Part shown: positions 1 through 6,508 of the stretch, piece by piece
Position numbering within the stretch: the first letter of the stretch is position 1
Layout of the letters: the number at the start of each line of letters is the position of its first letter
From: an uncultured bacterium
Lineage (GTDB): Bacteria > Cyanobacteriota > Vampirovibrionia > Gastranaerophilales > Gastranaerophilaceae
Assembly (NCBI GenBank): GCA_947365485.1
Contig: CANAXK010000064.1
Coordinates: 1 to 8,440, forward strand
Length of the DNA stretch: 8,440 nucleotides
Direction of reading: 5' to 3'
The notes under the pieces: model-generated
What the model was told of the DNA's origin: nothing
Databases searched by the model: none
What the model saw: only the letters and a program-made list of their open reading frames with translations
Position numbers and translations under genes: made by a program

Positions 1-2605
1 CGCCGGAAGAAGCAGGAGCTGTGCTAGTTGGCACGTATTTCATGGCAAGCTCTGACACCTTCAAAAGTTTGTCTACGTTCAGGTACCTTGATGAAACATT
101 GAGGTTCAGAATATTCAAAACCGGAGCCGGCAAAAGGCTTATTATCCCGTTTGTCTGGATATCGGAGCCGTTAAGAATCAAGTCCTGCACATCAAAATCA
201 GCATCATGGCCTTTGAACTGTAGGTTTGCACTTCTAAGAGTAAGCAAAAGTTCAGGTATCGAAACATTGCCCAAATTAAACCCGCCACGCAACCTAGGAG
301 AAGCAATCTCGCCCAGCACAAACGCGCGGCCTTTGAGCGTAAACCCTGATTGTGGGAATACATGAATCCTGCCTGACAAATCCTTAGGCATTGTAATCTT
401 TATCAGGTTGATTCTATCGCCCGCAATTGTTCCGTCCACCCCGAGAATCTCGTTAAGGTTTACAACCTCGTTTCCGTCCTCGTCAACGCTTACAGAGCGG
501 GTGAACAAGCCTGTTTTCTTAATCTTGATTCTGTTTTCCTTAAAATCAACCACTGACTGGAGCGAAGTGTTTTTGCCCTGTATCAGTTCAAAATCAACCG
601 GAGTGATAAAGTTGTCTTTATCAGCAAGCGCTTGAACAAACAGGGTTTGTTTTTTGCCGTTCCCGTCCAGCGTAAGTTTTACAGAAATTGCACCCAGAGA
701 GTGGATAAACGGCTTAAGCTCGCGACCTATGAGTTTGATTAAATCGTCTGTGTTAAGAGAGCCCTGTGCAGAAAAATTTATTGCCCCGAGTTTGGTATAG
801 TTCTTAACAAAGCCTGAATACTTGATTGCAGACTTGTCGTTAAGGATTAGCGAGTTTTCTTTTATACTAATATTATTATCCCCTATTTCAAGATTGAATT
901 TAGGAGCCGAAATCGTTGATTTTGTTTTCGGAGCCGAAATCAGGAAGTTATTGTTTTCAATCCTTCCGAGCAGAGTCTTAGCGTCGCAGAAAAATTCACC
1001 GTCAAGTTTTTCGTTTGAGAGTACAAAATTAGAAGCTCTGTCTGAAAGATTAAAGTTATCAAGTCCAAATTTTGTTCCAGCAACAGCTTTTTTGAGTTCT
1101 CCTTTGAGGCTGAAATCGAGCGAAGCATTACCGGATTTGAAGTTATAGGCTTCTCTGATATTTTTCGGTGCAAACGCGTTAAACAGAACCGGAAGCGGAA
1201 TCTTGTCAGCTTTCACGCTAATATCAGCCACAGATTTTTCATTAATCCTTCCGTCGATTGCAACCTTGGAGTTATTCACAAAAAGGCTCGAATCTTTGAT
1301 ATCAAGAATGCTGTTATCCAGAATCACGTTGATATTTGCTTTTGACAAAACCTTGCCGAGATTTCTAACGCTCACCCCGCCGTTTTCAACAACGATTGAG
1401 CCGTTTGATTTGAGTTTTTTAAAGTTGGTCTTGATGTAGCAATCAGCATGCACAAAACCTTCTGCCCTAATTCCGGCAAGTTCGTTTGTTATAGAAAGAG
1501 AGTCCAGAAACGCTTTTGACAAAATCACCAAATCATTGAACTGAATATCGCCGGTCTTTATCTGCATATCCATCTTAGGGTGTTTGCTGTAGTTAATTTT
1601 TCCAAGCAGCTGGATATTCTGGTCTTTTGCAGGGTATATATTTGTGTCCAAATCAACATTAGAGCCAAAAGTTTTAGCCCTCAGGTAGCTTGAAGGAAGT
1701 TCCAGAGAGCCGACTTTCAGGCTTATATCTTCAACATTCAAGTGTCCGTAAGAAGTCAGGTTTCCGTTATGATTTCTCACCCTCAATTTTGTATCGAGGT
1801 TTGCTTTCAAATCATAATTTCTGTACATCGTAACAGGGTTTACGAACGGGATATCGATTCTTTCAGCAGGGTCATCTTCCGCGTCCAGTTTAGGCTGCGG
1901 TTTTGGAAGGAATGTATTAATATCAACATTTGCTGTAATATTTTTGTTCTCGTCGCTAAAAAGTTCAGCGTAAGTCTTGATTTTGGCAACTTTTCCGTTG
2001 AAATATCCGAGCGTAAGTTCTTCGCCGTGCAAATCAAGGTAGTGTTTTGATTTTAGGTCATTAACAAGAATCTTGTAGTTATTAAGTTTTACGCACGGAA
2101 CTTTGATTCTTATCCATTCAGGATTGAAAGCGAATCCTGATGTTTCAGCTTCAACACTCTGTTTTGCCTCTTCAAGTTTTTGTTCTTTTCCGGAATTAAG
2201 TATATCCTCGACGAGTTTAACAACCTTAAAGTCTTCGTTGTTTACAATCTCAAGATTAACAAAAGGTTTATTGACTTCAAGGCAGGAAACCTTCACAGTA
2301 AGCAGGAATAGGCTAGGGAGTGAAACTCTTGTTTTGAAGTTATCAGCAGAAAAAAGTACTGAATCATCAGGAAGTTTTACGCTGATGTTATCAGCCTTAA
2401 CACCTGCTCCAAGAAGCGAGGTTGTAATAATTTTTGCGCTCTCAAAATCTACGTTAAGATTTGCCTGGTCTTTTGCGAGTTTTTGAACATCCGGTTTGAA
2501 TTTGTTCAAATCAACAACATTTGGAAGGACAAAAAGAAACGCAGCATAGGCCAGAACAATTGCACCAAGCAGCGCGAATCCGAAATACATGAGAAATTTT
2601 TTCAT
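1..2605 (-). CDS. AsmA-like envelope protein, N-terminal 868 residues (C-terminus beyond window)
   Basis: I translated the minus strand by hand from the ATG at 2605; it stays open for 868 codons to the left edge without a stop. Residues 2-3 are lysines, followed by one hydrophobic segment (about 4-28, ending in VLPNVVDLNKFKP), the usual AsmA-type inner-membrane anchor. The rest is a long chain of short alternating beta-like stretches such as ADNISVKLP and GHLNVEDISLKVG, typical of the AsmA/TamB/YhdP repeating groove. In that family the anchored protein spans the periplasm and is linked to phospholipid transfer or outer-membrane homeostasis; that role is inferred here. The start is supported by AGGGGT five bases upstream (2611-2616) and an extended -10 further upstream. 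An internal ATG at codon 6 is a weaker alternative. It is divergent from the metallopeptidase across a repeat-rich region. The subfamily (AsmA, YhdP or TamB) cannot be fixed without the C-terminus. Confidence 0.85.
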   Translation of the reverse strand, partial: MKKFLMYFGFALLGAIVLAYAAFLFVLPNVVDLNKFKPDVQKLAKDQANLNVDFESAKIITTSLLGAGVKADNISVKLPDDSVLFSADNFKTRVSLPSLFLLTVKVSCLEVNKPFVNLEIVNNEDFKVVKLVEDILNSGKEQKLEEAKQSVEAETSGFAFNPEWIRIKVPCVKLNNYKILVNDLKSKHYLDLHGEELTLGYFNGKVAKIKTYAELFSDENKNITANVDINTFLPKPQPKLDAEDDPAERIDIPFVNPVTMYRNYDLKANLDTKLRVRNHNGNLTSYGHLNVEDISLKVGSLELPSSYLRAKTFGSNVDLDTNIYPAKDQNIQLLGKINYSKHPKMDMQIKTGDIQFNDLVILSKAFLDSLSITNELAGIRAEGFVHADCYIKTNFKKLKSNGSIVVENGGVSVRNLGKVLSKANINVILDNSILDIKDSSLFVNNSKVAIDGRINEKSVADISVKADKIPLPVLFNAFAPKNIREAYNFKSGNASLDFSLKGELKKAVAGTKFGLDNFNLSDRASNFVLSNEKLDGEFFCDAKTLLGRIENNNFLISAPKTKSTISAPKFNLEIGDNNISIKENSLILNDKSAIKYSGFVKNYTKLGAINFSAQGSLNTDDLIKLIGRELKPFIHSLGAISVKLTLDGNGKKQTLFVQALADKDNFITPVDFELIQGKNTSLQSVVDFKENRIKIKKTGLFTRSVSVDEDGNEVVNLNEILGVDGTIAGDRINLIKITMPKDLSGRIHVFPQSGFTLKGRAFVLGEIASPRLRGGFNLGNVSIPELLLTLRSANLQFKGHDADFDVQDLILNGSDIQTNGIISLLPAPVLNILNLNVSSRYLNVDKLLKVSELAMKYVPTSTAPASSG

Positions 2606-2610
2606 ACAAC

Positions 2611-2641
2611 ACCCCTAAATTTTTACGTTTTGATTCTAGCA
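2611..2641 (-). promoter_or_regulatory. Extended -10 promoter and ribosome binding site of the AsmA-like gene
   Basis: Read on the minus strand, TGCTAGAAT (2641-2633) is an extended -10 element: a TGN motif followed by TAGAAT, one mismatch from TATAAT. The -35 position (about 2661-2656, TAGTTT) is weak, as is common with extended -10 promoters. Transcription would begin near 2626, followed by AGGGGT (2616-2611) five bases before the ATG. The nearest ATGTAGAAA boxes (2649-2681) lie directly over the spacer and -35 area, so whatever binds them should affect this promoter. Confidence 0.55.
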
Positions 2642-2648
2642 CAAATTT

Positions 2649-2804
2649 ATGTAGAAAACTATGTAGAAAGAATGTAGAAAAGTCAGAAGTTTTGAACAGT
2701 TATGAACAGGGAAATGGAGATTATTAATTATTAGACAATCTTCATGTAGAAAAATGTTCAAAACTTTCGGTTTATTAACACGTTTTCTACATCTTTTTCT
2801 ACAT
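2649..2804. repeat. Array of six ATGTAGAAA(A) boxes, four direct and two inverted
   Basis: Direct copies lie at 2649-2658, 2661-2669, 2672-2681 and 2744-2753. Inverted copies (TTTTCTACAT) lie at 2783-2792 and 2795-2804. Neighbouring copies start 12, 11 and 12 bp apart, close to one helical turn, so bound proteins would sit on one face of the DNA. The core TTTTCTACA differs by one base from TTTTCCACA, a DnaA-box form known from cyanobacteria. The array lies between two divergent genes and next to a GC-free tract. It could be a replication-initiator binding array or the operator array of a transcription regulator; the sequence alone does not decide. Confidence 0.8.
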
Positions 2805-2847
2805 GCCACAAGTTTTTATTAAAGGGGGTTTCACCCACTTTTGAACA
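2687..2847. repeat. Second motif: TTTTGAACA copies, including a 12-bp inverted repeat
   Basis: AAGTTTTGAACA at 2687-2698 is matched perfectly by TGTTCAAAACTT at 2755-2766, with 56 bp between the arms. A further direct copy, CTTTTGAACA, lies at 2838-2847, and a shorter ATGAACA at 2702-2708. The motif is interleaved with the ATGTAGAAA boxes but is a different sequence, so two proteins or two contacts of one protein may be involved. The arms are too far apart for a simple terminator hairpin. The copy at 2838-2847 contains the likely -35 element of the peptidase promoter. Confidence 0.65.
2821..2842. other. Short imperfect hairpin GGGT-ttc-ACCC
   Basis: GGGT (2826-2829) pairs with ACCC (2833-2836) around a three-base loop. 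After one mismatch, AAAG (2821-2824) pairs with CTTT (2838-2841). The T run after it is only four bases and the stem is interrupted, so it is a poor terminator. It overlaps the -35 region of the peptidase promoter and could be a protein site instead. Function unknown. Confidence 0.3.
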
Positions 2848-2869
2848 AATAGTTCGAGCTTATTATTAT
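2841..2869 (+). promoter_or_regulatory. Likely promoter of the metallopeptidase gene
   Basis: TTGAAC (2841-2846, four of six matches to TTGACA) and TATTAT (2864-2869, five of six matches to TATAAT) are separated by exactly 17 bp. Transcription would start near 2877, leaving a leader of about 60 nt that is almost pure A/T. The -35 is part of the third TTTTGAACA motif, so a protein bound there would probably compete with RNA polymerase. Other -10-like hexamers occur in the AT-rich tract (TATAAT at 2903-2908) but lack a good -35. Confidence 0.5.
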
Positions 2870-2873
2870 GATG

Positions 2874-2916
2874 ATTAATTATATATATTTATATTTAAAT
2901 AATATAATAATAAATA
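2874..2916. other. 43-bp tract with no G or C (possible DNA-unwinding element)
   Basis: Every base from 2874 to 2916 is A or T, and the flanks stay AT-rich. It begins about 70 bp beyond the last ATGTAGAAA box. Such a tract next to clustered initiator boxes is the usual arrangement of a bacterial origin, but it also lies in the untranslated leader of the peptidase, where AT-rich sequence is common. Repetitive ATA/TTA units make it easily meltable. Confidence 0.5.
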
Positions 2917-2936
2917 GAAAAGAGAGGAATAAATTT

Positions 2937-4496
2937 ATGGAAAAAAAGTTTGTTGAGTTAAGGGAAAGTTTTTCAGAAAAGTTAGAAAAAATTTCAGTAA
3001 AATCTAACAGGGCATGTTGGGATTTTTACACAAACTCTAACGAGGAAAATATGCGCAGATACGAGGATACGCAGGAAGAGTATTCTAATCTTTTTAAGGA
3101 TGAAGACACGTACAAAAGATTCCTCGAAATAGATAAAACAAAACTCAACAATCACCTCCAAAAACAACTAAAAGATATCCTAAAATCTTTTGACGAGGAG
3201 CTCAACACAGGAGAAGACATGCAAAAGCTTCGTCAAAAAGAGAACGAAATTGCGCAGAAATACAATTCCTACATCCCGAAACTCGACGGCAAGGAAATAA
3301 CAAAAACCGAAATAATAAAAATTCTCCAAACAGAATCCGACCCGCGTACTAGGCAGATGGCCTATAATGCAAAAATCAAGGGCGGAGACATTATTGCAGA
3401 AGATTTAAAAGAGTTCGCTAAAATGAGGAACGAGTTTGCAAACAAAAAAGGATACCAGACCTTTTTTGAATACAAGCTCAAAGAGGATTACGAGGTCGAT
3501 TCCGATTTTCTCGAAAAATTAATCGACGAGGTTTATTCAAACTCAAACAATTCAATAAAACAAATCCAGGAAAACAAACAAAAAGAACTCAAAACTTTCT
3601 TCAAAGTCGACAGTCTAAAACCTTACCACTACGGACTTTTGCTTGACTCAAATCCTGAAAAAGAAATAAACGAAATCCTGAATCAAAACGACATTGTAGA
3701 AATCTCCAAAACCATGTACAAAAACATGGGCTACGATGTAGAAAACCTCATCTCTGAAAAAAAACTCACCCTCGACCTTTTTCCGAGAAAAGGAAAAAAC
3801 ACCCACGGGTTTTGTTTTGATATAGAAGCCGGAAAAGACGCAAGAATCCTTGCAAACCTCACAAACAACGTAACAAGCCTTGATACTCTGAACCACGAAA
3901 TGGGTCACTGCGTGTACGATTTGGGTATCTCAACAGAACTTCCGTTTCTCGACAGGACAGCGTCTTCTCCTGCTGTTACAGAAGCAATCGCGATGATGAT
4001 GGGCGATATAATCAAACGCGAAGACACTCTTAAGAATCTCGTATCAGAAGAACTTCTTGCGCGGTTCAAAAAATCACTCGTGGAAGACGAAGCAGGGTTT
4101 GTCTCAAAAAGTTTGTTAATCATAGACTTTGAACGCGAGTTCTACAAAAAACCTGATACTAACCCTTCAGAGCTCTGGCGTGATTTGAAGAAAAAATACC
4201 TCAACCGCGATGAGGAATCCGATAACGAGTGGGCAACAATTCCGCACTACCTTTCCCATCCGGCATATTACCAGAACTATTTCCGCGCAAACCTGATGAA
4301 GATTCAGATTTATAACTACCTCAAATCAGTGCTCGGAAATATAACAGAGAACAAAAACTCTGCAAGATTCATGGACGAAAATATCTTCGCCTGCGGAGCC
4401 TCAATCGAGGAGTATGATTTGATAAAAAAACTAACCGGAAAAGACTTTTCAGCAGACGATTTTGTTGAATGGATGAAAATGAATAGCAAAAATTAA
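2937..4496 (+). CDS. M2/M3-type zinc metallopeptidase (oligopeptidase or peptidyl-dipeptidase-like)
   Basis: A 519-residue protein with no signal peptide or membrane segment, so probably cytoplasmic. Residues 320-324 are HEMGH, the HExxH zinc and catalytic motif. E349 in VTEAIAMM lies 25 residues after the second His, the spacing of the third zinc ligand in gluzincins of families M2 (ACE) and M3 (thimet oligopeptidase, PepF). H437 to Y448 (HYLSHPAYYQNY) resembles the ACE segment holding the transition-state His and two Tyr residues, with one extra residue. N-terminal features such as KMRNEFANKKGY (about 160-171) also match this clan. It likely hydrolyses short peptides; the exact specificity is not deducible. 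The ATG at 2937 was chosen over an in-frame ATG at 2868 because GAGGA (2924-2928) lies eight bases upstream and the 23 extra residues are AT-tract translation. No strong terminator follows. Confidence 0.9.
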   Translation: MEKKFVELRESFSEKLEKISVKSNRACWDFYTNSNEENMRRYEDTQEEYSNLFKDEDTYKRFLEIDKTKLNNHLQKQLKDILKSFDEELNTGEDMQKLRQKENEIAQKYNSYIPKLDGKEITKTEIIKILQTESDPRTRQMAYNAKIKGGDIIAEDLKEFAKMRNEFANKKGYQTFFEYKLKEDYEVDSDFLEKLIDEVYSNSNNSIKQIQENKQKELKTFFKVDSLKPYHYGLLLDSNPEKEINEILNQNDIVEISKTMYKNMGYDVENLISEKKLTLDLFPRKGKNTHGFCFDIEAGKDARILANLTNNVTSLDTLNHEMGHCVYDLGISTELPFLDRTASSPAVTEAIAMMMGDIIKREDTLKNLVSEELLARFKKSLVEDEAGFVSKSLLIIDFEREFYKKPDTNPSELWRDLKKKYLNRDEESDNEWATIPHYLSHPAYYQNYFRANLMKIQIYNYLKSVLGNITENKNSARFMDENIFACGASIEEYDLIKKLTGKDFSADDFVEWMKMNSKN

Positions 4497-4501
4497 GGAG
4501 G
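4495..4501 (+). promoter_or_regulatory. Orphan Shine-Dalgarno AAGGAGG after the peptidase stop
   Basis: A perfect AAGGAGG overlaps the peptidase stop codon (TAA 4494-4496). No ATG or GTG occurs at the normal 5-10 base distance, and a TTG at 4503 is too close and soon meets a stop (TAG). What follows is the antisense 3' end of a broken Fic gene, starting at 4517. This looks like the ribosome binding site of a lost second operon gene. Confidence 0.45.
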
Positions 4502-4516
4502 TTGATATCGAATTAG

Positions 4517-4976
4517 TTAGTTTAATTTTTCTATGATTCTCAAGTATTCTTTTTGTGCTTCATAAACCATTTCTGAAATAAAATTATAGAAACACTGAAT
4601 ATAATCATTTCTAACAACAGGCGGGATTGTAATAATATTATATCCTGCCTGCAATAAGGCTAAATTCATTAACAATCTTGCAGTTCTGCCATTTCCGTCA
4701 ATGAAAGGATGTATTTTTATCGTACTTAGGTAAATCGTATTCGCTGCCTGTAATCAAAACATTACAATACAATATTTGGTGTAATCTTAAGATGGTCTGT
4801 TCTGTAATATTTTGTTCTTTTTGAGCAACATCAAAAAGAAAATCATAGGCATTTGTTTGACCAATAACTTCGAGATGGTCTTTAACAGGCTTTCCACCTA
4901 TTGTAATCCAATCTTCTATAATAATTTTTGTTTCACTAAAAGACAGAGTGTTGCCTTCAAGTGCATTTGTAACAGG
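4517..4976 (-). pseudogene. Decayed Fic-domain protein (class II AMPylator-like), internal deletions and frameshift
   Basis: Two minus-strand reading frames give pieces of one Fic protein. The N-terminal piece (about 4976 to 4720) reads TNALEGNTLSFSET, GGKPVKDHLEVI and LRLHQILY; TNALEG fits the inhibitory (S/T)xxxE(G/N) helix motif. The C-terminal piece, in another frame (about 4722 to stop 4517-4519), reads [14 protein letters not shown] at 4711-4670, the intact Fic catalytic motif HPFxxGNGR, then a normal C-terminal tail to IIEKLN. Intact Fic proteins transfer AMP or a related group to target hydroxyls. Here [12 protein letters not shown] follows LHQILYC too soon, and the 50 or so residues normally between that strand and IHPF are missing. 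I infer two internal deletions, a frameshift and loss of the region before TNALEG including the start. It cannot make an active enzyme. It is antisense to, and abuts, the lipoprotein-like frame at 4948-5490. Confidence 0.85.
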
Positions 4977-5490
4977 TCTAACAGCTTGTGTTGGAACTAA
5001 TTCTAATAAAAATACAGAACAAGTCGAAATACATCAACAAGTTCAAGCTGATACATTTGAGACTGATAAAAAAGTAAGAACAATCCAACCTAAAGAATTT
5101 AACAATGAAGATAAACTTTTTCAAAAAGCAATCTTTCAAGCATTACCGCATATTAAAGACGGAAAATTGTTAAGTAAATTTGAAGCTTTCAAACAAAATT
5201 CAGAGGATGGTCCTTATAAAATAGAATTTGAAAGAAAATTCTTTGATTTCTTAAAATCGTTGCCTGAAAATACAGATGATAAAATAGTAAAATTTAACAA
5301 TCCTTTATCTGATAAAGAATTTAATGTTATTAAGGATATAATTACATTAAAACCTGGGCCACTGTGTCATGTAGACCTCGTTGATGCCAGACAAGAAGGT
5401 GATAAGCTAATTTTTAACTATAATACTAGTCAAAATTATCCTGAAGGTGAACATACCCTGGAATATGAAAACACCATAGGACTAAATTAA
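4948..5490 (+). CDS. Hypothetical lipoprotein-like protein, 5' end lost and prematurely stopped
   Basis: The open frame has only a GTG at 4948 as a possible start and no clear ribosome binding site. Its first nine or so codons lie antisense to the Fic remnant, so they are probably not native. Just inside, GLTACVGTNSNKNTEQ resembles the end of a lipoprotein signal peptide (lipobox LTAC) and the polar linker after the lipidated Cys. The rest is a soluble, charged protein (for example FERKFFDFLKSLPENTDDK) that I do not recognise. After the TAA at 5488-5490 the same frame stays open for 94 more codons, suggesting a nonsense mutation in a longer gene. I infer a secreted lipoprotein gene beheaded by the rearrangement that left the Fic piece; a functional short product cannot be excluded. 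Confidence 0.5.
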   Translation: MLPSSAFVTGLTACVGTNSNKNTEQVEIHQQVQADTFETDKKVRTIQPKEFNNEDKLFQKAIFQALPHIKDGKLLSKFEAFKQNSEDGPYKIEFERKFFDFLKSLPENTDDKIVKFNNPLSDKEFNVIKDIITLKPGPLCHVDLVDARQEGDKLIFNYNTSQNYPEGEHTLEYENTIGLN

Positions 5491-5775
5491 GAAGCAAATT
5501 TAGGCTTAAGCGCCTATGCTCTTAAAATACAGGCTTTAGATAATGGTGGATATATTAGCGCTGAATCGAATAGTAATACGACTAGGTTTGTCACAAAATA
5601 TTTTGATAAAGATTTGAATTTGAAAGACAAAGATTGGTACAGGCAGGAAAAGGCTTTAAGGAAAAAAATTGAAAAAGAACTATCAGCTGCACAATTGGAA
5701 TGTAAAAGGTCACATGGTTTGATTACTTGGGTCAGATGGTCTGACTATTTTGGGCAAAACAAACAAAATTTTTAA
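5491..5775 (+). pseudogene. In-frame 3' continuation of the lipoprotein-like gene after a stop codon
   Basis: Directly after the TAA at 5488-5490 the same frame reads on for 94 codons to a TAA at 5773-5775. The translation (EANLGLSAYALKIQALDNGG, later FDKDLNLKDKDWYRQEKALR and a KIEKELSAAQ helix) has ordinary protein composition, and an open frame of this length is unlikely by chance in DNA this AT-rich. No start codon with a ribosome binding site begins it. It is most simply the C-terminal part of the same protein separated by a single nonsense change, possibly from GAA, CAA or AAA. No family recognised. The basic, Trp-containing end (ITWVRWSDYFGQNKQNF) may be the natural C-terminus. Confidence 0.5.
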
Positions 5776-5784
5776 CTTTAATGT

Positions 5785-5838
5785 TTGCATTTTTCTTTTG
5801 TATTTTTGTTATAAAATTAAAGCAATAATAAATGGGAG
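5785..5838 (+). promoter_or_regulatory. Promoter and ribosome binding site of the nucleotidyltransferase gene
   Basis: TGTTATAAA (5807-5815) is an extended -10 (TGN followed by TATAAA). TTGCAT at 5785-5790 is a possible -35, though the 19-bp spacing is long. GGGAG at 5834-5838 lies seven bases before the ATG at 5846. Together these favour that ATG over starts further upstream that would place the promoter inside the coding region. Confidence 0.5.
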
Positions 5839-5845
5839 CTTTATA

Positions 5846-6508
5846 ATGACAATCAATATTGAAGAATGGTTAAATATTTCAATAGAAAAGTTGCAAAAAA
5901 CTTTTTCTGAAAAACTACTTTTTGTTGGCTTACAAGGAAGCTATAACAGAGGAGAGGCAACACCTGAAAGTGATGTTGATTTAGTTGTTATTATAGAGGA
6001 ATTAAATTTTGAGAATTTAAAACAGTATCGCCAAATTATAGACGAAATGCCTTATAAAGAACTTGCCTGCGGATTTATTTCCGGCAGAAAAGAACTGCAA
6101 AACTGGTCTAAGTCTGATTTGTTTCAATTTTTCTATGATACAAAACCGTTGTACGGAAACTTGGAAGAAATAATTCAACCACCAAGTATTGAAGATATAA
6201 AAAAATCAATCAAGACAAGCTCTGAAACTTTATACCACGCAGCAGTTCATAGTTTTGTACATTCTGTTAATTATGCAGAGGATTTGGAAAATCTTTATAA
6301 AATGACATTCTTTATTTTGCAAGCTAAATATTTTGTTGAAACCAGTGTTTATATAAAAACTAAAAATGAATTACTTGAATGTTTGCAAGGTGCAGACAGA
6401 GAAATTTTAAATATTTGTATTAACAGAAAAGAAATTAAATCAAACGAAAAATCTGAACTTGAAAACCTATATAAAAAACTTATTGATTGGATTGTGAAAA
6501 ATATTTAA
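5846..6508 (+). CDS. Nucleotidyltransferase-domain protein
   Basis: A 220-residue protein. Near the N-terminus, LQGSYNRGEATPESDVDLVV (about 28-47) is the polymerase-beta-type nucleotidyltransferase signature: GS, then SDxD with the two metal-binding aspartates. The C-terminal half is mainly helical (about 125-215) and includes LYKMTFFILQAKYFVETSVY, resembling the helical domain of aminoglycoside or lincosamide nucleotidyltransferase relatives. Such proteins transfer an NMP group to a small molecule or to a protein; the substrate here cannot be read from sequence. No HEPN partner gene is adjacent, so a classic MNT/HEPN toxin-antitoxin pair is not supported. It has its own promoter, and its last 29 bp overlap the 3' end of the convergent membrane protein gene. 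Codon use is very AT-rich, unlike the AsmA and peptidase genes, consistent with acquisition. Confidence 0.85.
   Translation: MTINIEEWLNISIEKLQKTFSEKLLFVGLQGSYNRGEATPESDVDLVVIIEELNFENLKQYRQIIDEMPYKELACGFISGRKELQNWSKSDLFQFFYDTKPLYGNLEEIIQPPSIEDIKKSIKTSSETLYHAAVHSFVHSVNYAEDLENLYKMTFFILQAKYFVETSVYIKTKNELLECLQGADREILNICINRKEIKSNEKSELENLYKKLIDWIVKNI

Noticed and set aside
178..1439. Several plus- and minus-strand open frames of 60-130 codons inside the AsmA-like gene
   Set aside because: They lie within the continuous 868-codon minus-strand frame, have no ribosome binding sites and no recognisable protein features; they are shadows.
2483..2677. Plus-strand 64-codon frame crossing the AsmA start and repeat array
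   Set aside because: It is antisense to the AsmA start and then translates through the repeat boxes; composition and context do not support a gene.
2649..2804. CRISPR array
   Set aside because: The repeat unit is only 9-10 bp, two copies are inverted, and there are no uniform spacers of 25-40 bp.
2868..2936. Longer peptidase start giving 23 extra residues
   Set aside because: The extension translates the GC-free tract (rich in Ile, Tyr and Asn), the promoter -10 would overlap the start, and a good ribosome binding site serves the ATG at 2937.
3648..4123. Minus-strand frames of 86 and 72 codons inside the peptidase gene
   Set aside because: Antisense shadows of a well-supported coding region containing the HEMGH motif.
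4502..4530. Rho-independent terminator for the peptidase
   Set aside because: Only a five-base A/T stem (AATTA/TAATT) before the T run; too weak and part of the Fic 3' end.
4812..5000. Plus-strand 62-codon frame
   Set aside because: It is antisense to the N-terminal piece of the Fic remnant, where the minus strand gives recognisable Fic motifs.
5488..5490. Stop-codon readthrough or recoding at TAA
   Set aside because: All other genes here end normally at TAA, no recoding signal is evident, and the neighbouring Fic decay makes a nonsense mutation the simpler explanation.
5846..6508. MNT antitoxin of an MNT/HEPN toxin-antitoxin pair
   Set aside because: The protein is longer than usual MNT antitoxins, and neither neighbour looks like a HEPN protein.
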